From VRUE01 sp036265675 (GTDB taxonomy: Bacteria; Actinomycetota; Thermoleophilia; Solirubrobacterales; 70-9): 64,000 nucleotides of DNA. The position numbers were made by a program, and so were the translations under genes. Positions 31,983 to 40,013 of the stretch are shown piece after piece. Location: the NCBI GenBank assembly GCA_036265675.1, contig DATAOP010000057.1:1-64000 (forward strand), written 5' to 3'. The first letter of the stretch is position 1. Each line of letters starts with the position of its first letter. Below the pieces are notes generated by a model. That model did not search any database and was not told where the DNA came from. It worked only from the letters and a program-made list of their open reading frames with translations.

Positions 31983-32072
31983 GGAGAGGTGTCCGAGTGG
32001 CTTAAGGAGCGCGACTGGAAATCGCGTGGGCGGGGTTAACCCGCCTCGTGGGTTCGAATCCCACCCTCTCCG
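31983..32072 (+). tRNA. tRNA-Ser(GGA)
   Basis: A 90-nt type II tRNA. Acceptor GGAGAGG pairs with CCTCTCC, followed by discriminator G; CCA is not encoded. The anticodon loop is CTGGAAA in a CGCGA/TCGCG stem, giving anticodon GGA (reads UCC/UCU). A long variable arm (GGGCGGGGTTAACCCGCC) and T-arm GTGGGTTCGAATCCCAC complete it. TACCCT at 31966-31971 may be its -10 box. The end of the alpha/beta hydrolase gene overlaps its 3' half on the opposite strand. Confidence 0.96.
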
Positions 32073-33004
32073 CTTTCCGCGGCCGCCGCTCGCGCGAATC
32101 CGAGGACGAGGGCGGCGGTGCGGGCCGGCCGCTCGACGTTCGGCGAGTGCCCGGCCCCGGCGACCATGACGGTGCGCGCGCCCGGCACCTTCGCGTATGC
32201 GGCCAGCGCTCCCCGTGCGTCGTAGATCTGGTCCTCGGCGCCGAAGATCGCCAGCAGCGGTATCCGCATCCGCGCGATCCGGCGATTGAGCGGATCCTCG
32301 TCCATGTACTCGCCCTCCTCGCCGTCCGAGTCATAGGAGGTGTAGGTCATCCGCCTGAATTCGTCGACGAATTCATCGGGGACGTCGTATCCCGGCGCGA
32401 ACGCGACCCCGAGCCCTTCCTTGATCGCGAAGTCCGGGGTCACCCGCCACAGTGCCGGCCCGATCACCGGCGTCGTGCTCACCTTGGCGGTGAAGCCGAG
32501 GCCCTTCGAGAAGCGTTCTTCGGGCGCCTGGTCGATGATCACCAGCCGCTCCACGTAGCCACCCGGGACTTCGCCGAGCGCGGTCGCGACCGTGCCTCCA
32601 AGTGATTGCCCGACGACGGTCGCGCCCCGCACCCCGAGCCGTTTCAGCCCCTCCGCCACGAAGCTCGCCTGGTCTTCGATCGAGTAGCCGGAGCCCGGTT
32701 TTTCGGATCCGCCAAACCCCCGCAGGTCGATCGCGACGACGCGGTGATCGCGGTCGAGCAGCGGGATCACCCGCTGCCACCAGGCGATCGAGCACGTGTA
32801 GCAGTGGATCAGCACGATCGGCGAGGCACCGCGCGGCCCCCGTTCGAGCACCTGCATGTCGCCGTCGGGCAGATGCAGGATCCGGCCGCCGGGAATGGTC
32901 ACGGTTGCGGGCTTCGTTTCGCCCTCGACGATCAGCGTGTTGATCGCCAGCAGCGCGGCGATCAGACAAACGACACCGATCAGGATCTTCCATCCTTTCC
33001 GCAT
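32036..33004 (-). CDS. membrane-anchored alpha/beta-hydrolase
   Basis: A 322-residue serine hydrolase of the epoxide hydrolase/haloperoxidase-like branch. An N-terminal hydrophobic anchor (WKILIGVVCLIAALLAINTL) is followed by the oxyanion strand IVLIHCYTCS, nucleophile elbow VVGQSLGGT (Ser), the acid in IFGAEDQI and His in VAGAGHSPNVERP. The reading frame has no stop before it enters the antisense of the tRNA-Ser gene, so its last ~12 residues (ending GGIRTHEAG) come from tRNA complement. Such endings are often annotation artefacts, but here the frame truly continues. TAGGCT lies 9 nt before the ATG. Confidence 0.8.
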   Translation of the reverse strand: MRKGWKILIGVVCLIAALLAINTLIVEGETKPATVTIPGGRILHLPDGDMQVLERGPRGASPIVLIHCYTCSIAWWQRVIPLLDRDHRVVAIDLRGFGGSEKPGSGYSIEDQASFVAEGLKRLGVRGATVVGQSLGGTVATALGEVPGGYVERLVIIDQAPEERFSKGLGFTAKVSTTPVIGPALWRVTPDFAIKEGLGVAFAPGYDVPDEFVDEFRRMTYTSYDSDGEEGEYMDEDPLNRRIARMRIPLLAIFGAEDQIYDARGALAAYAKVPGARTVMVAGAGHSPNVERPARTAALVLGFARAAAAESGEGGIRTHEAG

Positions 33005-33050
33005 CCGGCCGCCAGCCTAGCCCGCCTTAGGCCTAGAGTCTTTCCACTCC

Positions 33051-34430
33051 GTGGACCCATCCGCGATCGAAGACGTGGCGGCCTCGTTCGAGGGTGACCT
33101 CGTGCTGCCGGCGAGCCGAGATTTCGACCGGCATCGGGCCGTCTGGAACGGATCGATCGATCGCCGTCCGGCGCTGATCGCTCGCTGTGCTGGTGCAGGC
33201 GACGTCATTGCGGTGGTTCGTTCCGCGAGGAGTACGGGCCTTCCGCTCGCGGTCCGCGGCGGAGGCCACAGCTTTCCCGGCGCATCGGTCTGCGACGCCG
33301 GCATCGTCGCGGACCTGGGGTTGATGAAGGGAATCTCGGTCGACCCCGAGTCCCGGACAGTGAGGGCCGAGGCCGGGGTGCTGCTCGGGGAGCTCGACCG
33401 AGCGACACAGGCGGCGGGGCTCGTGGTACCGGCAGGGATCGTCACCCACACCGGGCTTGCCGGCCTCACCCTCGGGGGCGGGATCGGCTGGCTTCAGCGC
33501 AAGTATGGGTTGACGGTCGACCAGCTTGTCTCAGCAACTCTCGTCACCGCCGACGGCGACCTCGTGAGGGTGAGCGAGGCGGAGCACCCGGACCTCTTCT
33601 GGGGCATCCGCGGCGGTGGCGGGAACTTCGGCGTCGTCACCGAGTTCGAGTTCCGGCTCAACCCGCTCGGTCCGACGGTCCTCGCCGGGCCGGTCTTCTG
33701 GCCGATGGAGGACTCGCCCGAGCTGCTGCGGTTCTATCGGGAGTGGATCGCGGCGGCTCCTGACGATCTGATGACGATCGTCATCCATCGCATGGCCCCG
33801 GCGCTACCGGCGATCCCGCCCGAGCTTCACGGCAAGCCGGTGGTCGCGGTCGCCTGCTGCTGGGCGGGCTCGATCGAGGCCGGCGAGGAGGTGATCGCGC
33901 CGCTGCGGGCCTTCGGATCGCCGATCCTCGATCTGTGCGCGCCGAAGCCGTTTCTCGAGCACCAGGAAATGTTCGATCCATCCTTCCCCCCCGGCGACTG
34001 GTACTACATGCGCTCCTCCGACGTGGAGGAGCTGAGCGACGAGGTGATCGACATCACCGTCGAGCACGCGAACCGGATTCGCTCGCCGCTGACCAGCTTT
34101 CCGATCTGGCAGATGGGCGGGGCGCTCTCGCGGGTCGGCGAGTCCGAGACCGCCTTCAACGGACGCGATACAGGCCACACCTTCAACATCACGGCCAGGA
34201 CGACCGGGCCGGCCGGCTTCGACGAGGAGCGCCGTTGGGTGCGCGACTTCTGGACGGCGCTGGAGCCCCACCACTCGGGAACCGTCTATTCGAACTTCCT
34301 CATGGACGAGGGCGAGGATCGGATCCGGGCCGCCTATGGGGAGCGAAAGTTCGAGCGGCTCAGGGAGCTGAAGCGCAGCCACGATCCCGACAACCTGTTC
34401 CGCCTGAACCCGAACATCGCCCCCGGGTAG
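33051..34430 (+). CDS. FAD-linked oxidoreductase (PCMH/BBE type)
   Basis: A 459-residue flavoprotein of the same family as the one at 10451. His73 in RGGGHSFPG is the expected covalent FAD site, but the second site is Thr155 (KYGLTVDQL) instead of Cys, so FAD would be singly attached. FAD-domain signatures LTLGGGIGWLQRKYG and FWGIRGGGGNFGVVTEF are clear, with a BBE tail ending NLFRLNPNIAPG. Substrate unknown. Start GTG; TAGAGT lies 11 nt upstream, divergent from the hydrolase gene. Confidence 0.87.
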   Translation: MDPSAIEDVAASFEGDLVLPASRDFDRHRAVWNGSIDRRPALIARCAGAGDVIAVVRSARSTGLPLAVRGGGHSFPGASVCDAGIVADLGLMKGISVDPESRTVRAEAGVLLGELDRATQAAGLVVPAGIVTHTGLAGLTLGGGIGWLQRKYGLTVDQLVSATLVTADGDLVRVSEAEHPDLFWGIRGGGGNFGVVTEFEFRLNPLGPTVLAGPVFWPMEDSPELLRFYREWIAAAPDDLMTIVIHRMAPALPAIPPELHGKPVVAVACCWAGSIEAGEEVIAPLRAFGSPILDLCAPKPFLEHQEMFDPSFPPGDWYYMRSSDVEELSDEVIDITVEHANRIRSPLTSFPIWQMGGALSRVGESETAFNGRDTGHTFNITARTTGPAGFDEERRWVRDFWTALEPHHSGTVYSNFLMDEGEDRIRAAYGERKFERLRELKRSHDPDNLFRLNPNIAPG

Positions 34431-34466
34431 TCGAGCGCTACGTACAATCGGGCGCTCGTCTGTCCC

Positions 34467-34555
34467 GGAGGGGTGCCGGAGTGGTTGAACGGGGCGGTCT
34501 CGAAAACCGTTGGCCGTCGTAAGGCGGCTCGTGGGTTCGAATCCCACCCCCTCCG
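34467..34555 (+). tRNA. tRNA-Ser(CGA)
   Basis: An 89-nt type II tRNA. Acceptor GGAGGGG pairs with CCCCTCC, then discriminator G; CCA is not encoded. The anticodon loop CTCGAAA gives anticodon CGA (reads UCG). It has a long variable arm and the same T-arm as the tRNA-Ser(GGA) 2.4 kb upstream. TACAAT at 34443-34448 is a good -10 box. Confidence 0.96.
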
Positions 34556-34583
34556 CTTCTCGAACCGCCGGCGCCTCGGCGCG

Positions 34584-36551
34584 CTACGCCACGGGCGATC
34601 GTTTCGCAGCGGGCGCCGCGACGGCGCCGTAGGCGCGCACTTCGTCCTCGCTCATCAGCGCGTGCACCGCGCCGGGAACGCCGTACTCGTAGGGCCCGCC
34701 GACGACGCGGGGGATGCGGTCGAAGTTGAAGCGCGGCGGCGGCGAGGAGACCTGCCACTCGATCGATTTCGCCCGCCACGGATTGGCTTCGGCGCGCGGC
34801 CCGTAGCGCCAGCTGACGACCATGTTGTAGAGGAAGATGAGCTGGGCGGCTCCGAGCAGGAAGCCGAAGCAGCTGATCAGCAGGTTCCAGTCGCCGAACT
34901 GCGCCGCATAGTCGACCACCCGTCGCGGCATCCCGTCCATCCCGATCCAGTGCATCGGCAGGAAGGTGCCCCAGGTGCCGATGAGCGTCAGCCAGAAGTG
35001 CACCCGGCCGAGCCGCTCGTCGTACATCCGCCCGGTGATCTTCGGGAACCAGTGATAGATGCCGGAGAAGATCGTGAAGACCGAGCCGGCGAAGAGGACG
35101 AAGTGAATGTGGGCGACGATGAAGTAGGTGTCGGTGACGTGGATGTCGATCGGCACCATCGCGACCATCACGCCGCTGATCCCGCCGATGATGAAGCTGC
35201 AGATGAACCCGAGCGAGAACAGCATCGCGGTCGAGCGGAGGTGGATCCTGCCGAAGAAGAGCGTCCCCAGCCAGGAGAAGATCTTGATCCCGGTCGGGAC
35301 CGCGATCAGCACCGAGGTGACCATCATCGGCACCCGCAGCCAGCTGAACATCCCGGCGACGAACATGTGGTGGGCCCAGACCGAGTAGCTGAGGACGATG
35401 ATCAGCATCAGCGAGAGCGCCATCAGCCGGTAGCCGAAGATCGGTTTGCGGGCGTTGGTCGAGATCACCTCACTGACGATCCCGAACCCCGGCAGCATCA
35501 TGATGTAGACGGCGGGGTGTGAGTAGAACCAGAAGATGTGCTGGTAGCTGACGACGTCGCCCCCGGCCGCCGCCTGGAAGAAGTTGGTGTGGAGGATGCG
35601 GTCAAAGAGGACCATGAACTGGACCCCGGCGATGAACGGCGTCGCGGCTATCACCAGCAGTGAGGTGGCGAGGTTGGCCCAGACCAGCAGCGGCATCCGC
35701 CAAAAGGTCATCCCCGGCGCCCGCATGGTGATGATCGTGACCAGGAAGTTGAGGGCGGCGAGGATCGAGGAGAAGCCCGCGAACTGGACGCCGATGTTGA
35801 AGAACGACTGGCCGAGCGGCGCCCCGGTCGAGAGTGGGGCGTAGCCGGTCCAGCCGGCGTCGAAGGCGCCGCCGGGCACGAGGAAGCTGCCGACGAACAT
35901 CAGCCCGGCCAGCGGCAGAAGCCAGAAGCTGAGCGCGTTGAGGCGGGGGAACGCCATGTCCGGCGCCCCGAGCATCAGCGGCAGCACGTAGTTCGCGATC
36001 CCGGCGAAGACCGGGATCACGAAGAGGAAGATCATGATCGCCGCATGGGCCGAGAAGAGGCTGTTGTAGGTCGAGGCGTCGACGATCTGCGTGCCCGGCT
36101 GCGCCAGCTCGGCGCGCACCAGCATTGCCAGCAGCCCCCCGATGAAGAAGAAGACGAAGGTGGTGACGATGTACTGGACACCGATCACCTTGTGATCGGT
36201 GTTGAAGCTGAAGTAGTCGCGCCATGTGGCCGCGCCGTGGTCGTGGTGGTCCTCCGGCTCGGTCGGCATCCCGAGCGCCCACCGCACCCAGTAGGTGATC
36301 GCGCCGAAGCCGACGAGGAAGCCGAGCGCGCCCGTCACCACGGGGACGACGACGTGGGGGTAACCCGTCTGCTCGGTCTGCCAGATCGGCAGGCCGGAGA
36401 CCGCACGAAGGCCGACCACGAGGCCGAAGCCGACGGCGGCCCCGATCAGAACGCCCATTCCCCCCCGGACCCAGCGCCAGGCGAGCTCGTTGCCCGAGAT
36501 ACCGAAATCAGTCTCTCTGACCGCGTCCTGCTGGAGCGCGTTGCTAGCCAC
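34584..36551 (-). CDS. ctaD: heme-copper (cytochrome c) oxidase subunit I, A2-type
   Basis: A 655-residue catalytic subunit of a proton-pumping terminal oxidase. Conserved His residues are in SAHAAIMIF (heme a), YSHPAVYIMMLPG (CuB His with the Tyr cross-link), WAHHMFVAGM (two CuB His) and DTYFIVAHIHFVLFAG (hemes a3/a). HPAVY with YS before it is the A2 signature, lacking the D-channel Glu of A1 enzymes. About 100 extra N-terminal residues add two membrane helices and a DHHDHG stretch. I prefer the GTG at 36551, preceded by GGAGG, because the longer start (36575) falls inside the operator. No subunit II or III genes are in the window. Confidence 0.93.
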   Translation of the reverse strand: MASNALQQDAVRETDFGISGNELAWRWVRGGMGVLIGAAVGFGLVVGLRAVSGLPIWQTEQTGYPHVVVPVVTGALGFLVGFGAITYWVRWALGMPTEPEDHHDHGAATWRDYFSFNTDHKVIGVQYIVTTFVFFFIGGLLAMLVRAELAQPGTQIVDASTYNSLFSAHAAIMIFLFVIPVFAGIANYVLPLMLGAPDMAFPRLNALSFWLLPLAGLMFVGSFLVPGGAFDAGWTGYAPLSTGAPLGQSFFNIGVQFAGFSSILAALNFLVTIITMRAPGMTFWRMPLLVWANLATSLLVIAATPFIAGVQFMVLFDRILHTNFFQAAAGGDVVSYQHIFWFYSHPAVYIMMLPGFGIVSEVISTNARKPIFGYRLMALSLMLIIVLSYSVWAHHMFVAGMFSWLRVPMMVTSVLIAVPTGIKIFSWLGTLFFGRIHLRSTAMLFSLGFICSFIIGGISGVMVAMVPIDIHVTDTYFIVAHIHFVLFAGSVFTIFSGIYHWFPKITGRMYDERLGRVHFWLTLIGTWGTFLPMHWIGMDGMPRRVVDYAAQFGDWNLLISCFGFLLGAAQLIFLYNMVVSWRYGPRAEANPWRAKSIEWQVSSPPPRFNFDRIPRVVGGPYEYGVPGAVHALMSEDEVRAYGAVAAPAAKRSPVA

Positions 36552-36568
36552 CGGCCCTCCGTGGATAG

Positions 36569-36629
36569 TTTTCACATCAGGCTGTGAAAATAGCAGCGCG
36601 GCCTAAATTTCACAGGGTCGATGTGCAAA
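36569..36629. promoter_or_regulatory. paired inverted-repeat operators between ctaD and the HTH regulator gene
   Basis: Site 1: TTTTCACA-N6-TGTGAAAA (36569-36590), a perfect 8-bp inverted repeat 18 nt upstream of the ctaD GTG. Site 2: TTTCACA-N7-TGTGCAAA (36608-36629), ending 11 nt before the regulator TTG. The dyad centres are 39 bp apart. The half-sites stand out in this GC-rich background. A related imperfect dyad precedes the ferredoxin gene. Most simply these bind the adjacent regulator, which would control ctaD and itself. Confidence 0.6.
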
Positions 36630-36639
36630 AATCGCGAGG

Positions 36640-37311
36640 TTGGATCTACCATCGAGCAATGACGATGTCCTCGCCCAGCGGACGCGGGCGCGGATCTTCT
36701 CCTGGCTGGTCGACCGGAGGGCGCCGGCGAGTACCGAGGCGCTCGCCTCGGCACTCGAGCTGCACCCGAACGGGGTGAGGCGACACCTCGAGCGGATGCT
36801 CGAGGCGGGGCTGGTGGAGCGCAGCCGCAGCAAGGGGCGGCGGGGACGGCCGGGCGACCTCTGGACCGTTGCCGCCGAAGCCGACCCCGGCGGTCAGCGC
36901 CCGACCGCCTATGCCGATCTCTCCCGCTGGCTGGCCCGGGCCATCGCCCCCGGACCCGGCCGGCTGCGTGAGGTCGAGCGGGCGGGGCGGGAGATCGGTG
37001 CCGAACTCGCGCCGAGCGCGCCCTCGAAAGACCCCGTCGGAGACTTCAAACACGTCATGTCCTCGCTCGGGTTTCGCCCCGAGGTGGCAATGAGTGGCGG
37101 CGACGGCTTCGTCTGCAAGCTCGAAAACTGCCCCTACCGGGAGTCGGTGAAGGAGAACCAGGACGTCGTCTGCGCCCTGCACAAAGGGATGACCGCGGGC
37201 GTGCTCGCTCAGCTCCTGCCGGAGACCAGGCTGACCCGGTTCGAGCCGCACGATCCTGAGGACGCCGGCTGCGTCGTCGGAGTCACCGGGTCGATCGACG
37301 GTGGCGATTGA
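36640..37311 (+). CDS. winged-HTH regulator with four-cysteine C-terminal domain (SufR/ArsR-like)
   Basis: A 223-residue transcription factor. Residues 10-75 form a winged HTH (ALASALELHPNGVRRHLERMLEAGLVERSR). The C-terminal half has Cys159, Cys164 (CKLENCPYR), Cys178 (VVCALHKG) and Cys211, a pattern like SufR-type regulators that ligate a [4Fe-4S] cluster; sensing of O2, NO or Fe-S status is therefore plausible. It is divergent from ctaD across two operators and overlaps the NnrS-like gene by 11 nt. Start TTG is inferred; no strong Shine-Dalgarno is present. Confidence 0.8.
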   Translation: MDLPSSNDDVLAQRTRARIFSWLVDRRAPASTEALASALELHPNGVRRHLERMLEAGLVERSRSKGRRGRPGDLWTVAAEADPGGQRPTAYADLSRWLARAIAPGPGRLREVERAGREIGAELAPSAPSKDPVGDFKHVMSSLGFRPEVAMSGGDGFVCKLENCPYRESVKENQDVVCALHKGMTAGVLAQLLPETRLTRFEPHDPEDAGCVVGVTGSIDGGD

Positions 37312-38572
37312 GTCGGAGCGCCGCTGCCGGCGCCCCCCGACCACCCGCCGCGAGGGGGATCTGCGGCCGACCGACGTCGTCAGCTCGTTCTTCGTCTGCG
37401 CCATCGCGTTCCTGTTCGCCGCCGCCGTCGCCGCCCTGATCCAGGCCGTCGCGCCCTGGGCCTGGGGCCGATGGCTCGCCCTCCACCTGGCCTTCGTCGG
37501 CGGCGTCTCCCAGCTGGTCCTCGGGGCCAGTCAGTTCTTCGCCGGGGCCTTCCTCGCAAGCGACCCCCCGCCGCGCCGCCTCGTCCGCGCCGAGCTCGCG
37601 GCGTGGAACCTCGGAGCGGTCATCCTCGCGATCGCCGTCCCGCGGTCGGCGGGGACCGGCGTCTGGGTCGCCGTCGCCCTGCTCGCGGTCGCGCTCGGTC
37701 TGTGGGGGGTCGCAGTCGGAACGATGTGGAGGCGCTCGCTGCGGCGGTCGCCCTGGGCCGTCGCCTGGTACTGCGGCGGCACGCTCTTCCTCGGCCTCGG
37801 CGTGATCGCCGGGTCCCTGCTCGCCCACGGCGTCGAGTGGAGGCACGGCAACCTCCTCGGCGCCCACATGGCGCTCAACCTCGCGGGCTGGTTCGGGGCC
37901 GCGATCGTCGGCACCCTGCACACCTTCTATCCCTCGCTGACCCAGACCCAGCTGCGTTATCCACGGCTGCAGGGGGTCGCCTTCGGCTGCTGGACCGGGG
38001 GCGTTGCGGCGCTCGCGGCCGGTTACGCCTGGGCGCTCGACCCGCTCGCGGACGCAGGTTGGCTCGCGCTCTGCCTCGGCGCCCTCGCCCTGCTGGTCAA
38101 CGTCGCCGCCTCCCTGCGCCGAGCGGCCCGACCGCTGTCGCTGGCCGCCCGCATCGTCGGCGCCGCACAGCCGTTCCTGCTCGCGGCGCTGGTCGTCGCC
38201 GGCGCGGCGGCGCTCGATCGCGGCCCGACCGAGGCGCTGACCGGCTCGACTCGAGCCGTGGTCGGGACCCTTCTCGTCGCCGGATGGATCGGCCTCACCG
38301 TGCTCGGCTCGCTGCTCCATCTGCTGGCGGTCGTGGTGCGGGTACGCGGTGGCTTCACCGCACGTATGCCCGCCGCCCGGCCGCGCCTAGACAGCATCAT
38401 CGCTGCATCGGCGATGATTGCGGTCGTGGCGCTGGCACTTGCCCAGGGGGCGGAGCTGGATGGCCTGCACGGCCCGGCGCGAGTGCTGCTGCTCGCCGTC
38501 TACGCGGTCCTGGGGGCGCGGGTGGCGCAGCTCGCGGGCCGCGTCCTCGCCCACGCCCGTCCGAGCATCTAG
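37301..38572 (+). CDS. polytopic membrane protein, NnrS/heme-copper-like
   Basis: A 423-residue protein with about 12 hydrophobic helices. Conserved-looking His residues lie in LALHLAFVGGVSQLVLG and in GAHMALNLAGWFGAAIVGTLHTFYPSL, reminiscent of NnrS-like heme/copper membrane proteins and of the subunit I fold of cbb3/NO-reductase relatives. I cannot assign a catalytic activity. It overlaps the regulator gene, so the two are co-transcribed, which supports a role in the NO or redox response. Confidence 0.55.
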   Translation: MAIESERRCRRPPTTRREGDLRPTDVVSSFFVCAIAFLFAAAVAALIQAVAPWAWGRWLALHLAFVGGVSQLVLGASQFFAGAFLASDPPPRRLVRAELAAWNLGAVILAIAVPRSAGTGVWVAVALLAVALGLWGVAVGTMWRRSLRRSPWAVAWYCGGTLFLGLGVIAGSLLAHGVEWRHGNLLGAHMALNLAGWFGAAIVGTLHTFYPSLTQTQLRYPRLQGVAFGCWTGGVAALAAGYAWALDPLADAGWLALCLGALALLVNVAASLRRAARPLSLAARIVGAAQPFLLAALVVAGAAALDRGPTEALTGSTRAVVGTLLVAGWIGLTVLGSLLHLLAVVVRVRGGFTARMPAARPRLDSIIAASAMIAVVALALAQGAELDGLHGPARVLLLAVYAVLGARVAQLAGRVLAHARPSI

Positions 38573-38599
38573 CGTCCTTCCGCAACCTGACTTGATATT

Positions 38600-38621
38600 T
38601 TCTACACTCCCAATGTGTAAA
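38600..38621. promoter_or_regulatory. imperfect dyad upstream of ferredoxin gene
   Basis: TACAC-N7-GTGTA (38603-38619) is a perfect core inside a longer imperfect dyad with TTT-like and AAA-like flanks, resembling the ctaD/regulator operators. TACACT (38603-38608) could be the -10 box, so a bound regulator would block the promoter. The ferredoxin ATG is 26 nt downstream with GGAGGA between. Confidence 0.4.
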
Positions 38622-38647
38622 GAGTTCGAGATCCGGAGGACCGTGAG

Positions 38648-38911
38648 ATGGCGTATGTGATCACCGAGCCGTGCATCGGCACCAAGGACAACTCGTGCGT
38701 CGAGGTCTGCCCGGTCGACTGCATCCACCCGACCCCGGACGAGGCCGACTACGAGCAGCAGGAGATGCTCTACATCGATCCCGACGAGTGCATCGACTGC
38801 GACGCCTGCGTCGAGGCGTGCCCTGTCGACGCGATCTACCCGGAGGACTCGGTGCCCTCGGAGTGGGCCAACTACATCGAGCGCAACGCCGCCTACTACC
38901 GCCGGGACTAG
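38648..38911 (+). CDS. fdxA: seven-iron (FdxA-type) ferredoxin
   Basis: An 87-residue ferredoxin with Cys9, 17, 21, 25 and Cys48, 51, 54, 58 (CIGTKDNSCVEVCPVDC and CIDCDACVEACPVDA), the layout of actinobacterial [3Fe-4S][4Fe-4S] ferredoxins that donate electrons to P450s and other oxygenases. GGAGGA upstream supports the ATG. A P450 gene lies 3 kb downstream but not in the same operon. Operator-like sequence upstream links it to the ctaD/regulator group. The CopD-like gene follows after 2 nt. Confidence 0.93.
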   Translation: MAYVITEPCIGTKDNSCVEVCPVDCIHPTPDEADYEQQEMLYIDPDECIDCDACVEACPVDAIYPEDSVPSEWANYIERNAAYYRRD

Positions 38912-38913
38912 CG

Positions 38914-39378
38914 ATGCTCCCGCTCGGCGCGTCGGTGGTGCTCGTCGTCGTCCACGCCGTCTCGGCCGCGATCTGGATCGGCGGTCTGGTCGCGATCTTC
39001 GTCGTCGCCCGGGCCGCCTCGGCGACCCTCGACCGGGCGCAGCGGATCGCCTTCTTCCGGGCGCTCGGTCGGGCCTACGGGATCGTCGGCGGGGCCGCCC
39101 TCGTCGTTGCGCTCCTCAGCGGCTCGATCCTGCTCGATGATCACCCGTGGGACGGCCTGCTGACCGCGAGCGCGATCGTCGCCGTGGCGCTGCTGGTCGC
39201 GACCGCGGCCGGCGTCGCTCAGGCGCGGGCGATGACGCGGCTGCGGCGCAGCGCCCTCGCCTCGGCGGAGTCGGCGGAGAGGGTTCACCGCGGTGCGATC
39301 ATGGCGGCGGCGCTGCGCGGAGTGATCGCGATCCTCACGTTCACCCTCGTCGTTCTCGGCGCCGCCCTGGTCGCGTAG
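38914..39378 (+). CDS. four-helix membrane protein, CopD/DUF2269-like
   Basis: A 154-residue protein with four hydrophobic helices. The N-terminal HAVSAAIWIGGLVAIFVV matches the HxxxxxxWxGG pattern of CopD-like copper-resistance and DUF2269 membrane proteins, in which the His may bind heme or copper. It is probably co-transcribed with fdxA. Function unproven; heme-copper oxidase maturation would fit the neighbourhood. Confidence 0.55.
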   Translation: MLPLGASVVLVVVHAVSAAIWIGGLVAIFVVARAASATLDRAQRIAFFRALGRAYGIVGGAALVVALLSGSILLDDHPWDGLLTASAIVAVALLVATAAGVAQARAMTRLRRSALASAESAERVHRGAIMAAALRGVIAILTFTLVVLGAALVA

Positions 39379-39401
39379 GCACTCTGTGAGAGCCTTTAGG
39401 C

Positions 39402-40013
39402 GTGGATTGGTCGATCCTTCACACCCTCAACGACTTCCTCTACCACCACGACGACATCGAGGATCCGCTCCTCTTCTACGTCAACGTCTCCGAGGCGCTT
39501 TTCGTCGCGACCCTCGCGGTGATCTTCCTGCTCGCGAATGGCATCAGGCACATCGCCTGGCGCCGGGCCGCGGTCGCGGCGGTGATCAGCGCCGGCGCCG
39601 CCCTGGCGATCGGCAAGGTGATCTCCGAGATCGTCGACCGCTCGCGGCCATTCGTCGTCGACGCGCACGGCGTTCATCTCTTCGCTCCGCATGCGGCCGA
39701 CCCCGGATTTCCGAGCGACCACGCCACCGGCGCGTTTGCGGTCGCGACGGCGATCTTCCTCCGCCACCGCGGCTGGGGAGTGGTCGCCCTCGTCGCCGCG
39801 GCGGTCCTCTCGGTCGGTCGGGTCGCGCTCGGCGTCCACTTCCCGAGCGACGTCCTCGCCGGCGCCGCTTTGGGCGCAGCCGTCGCGTTCCTGCTCTGGA
39901 AGGTGCAGCCCCTCCGGCGCCGCATCGACGCCCTCTCCGACTGGCTCGGTGGCCACTGGGACCGGTTGCTTGCCCGCGGCGCGGAGCTGGCCGGGCTGTC
40001 CTGGCGGCCGTAG
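39402..40013 (+). CDS. PAP2-family membrane phosphatase (undecaprenyl-diphosphatase-like)
   Basis: A 203-residue integral membrane phosphatase. The three PAP2 motifs are present: KVISEIVDRSRPF, PSDHATG and SVGRVALGVHFPSDV, with catalytic His in the last two. Size and helices match BcrC-type lipid-pyrophosphate phosphatases that recycle undecaprenyl diphosphate for cell-wall synthesis. Start GTG. Its TAG overlaps the next GTG (TAGTG), implying coupling with the DJ-1/PfpI gene. Confidence 0.88.
   Translation: MDWSILHTLNDFLYHHDDIEDPLLFYVNVSEALFVATLAVIFLLANGIRHIAWRRAAVAAVISAGAALAIGKVISEIVDRSRPFVVDAHGVHLFAPHAADPGFPSDHATGAFAVATAIFLRHRGWGVVALVAAAVLSVGRVALGVHFPSDVLAGAALGAAVAFLLWKVQPLRRRIDALSDWLGGHWDRLLARGAELAGLSWRP

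Noticed and set aside
31983..34555. Direct repeat of about 30 bp flanking a 2.4-kb segment (possible tRNA-bounded integrative element)
   Set aside because: Both repeats are the 3' halves of genuine, different tRNA-Ser genes, and there is no integrase or other mobility gene between them.
34438..34779. Minus-strand frame with a GGGGIRTHEPP-like sequence
   Set aside because: It is the antisense of tRNA-Ser(CGA) plus the end of ctaD. The GGIRTHE string is the well-known translation of tRNA-Ser complements. No promoter or family match.
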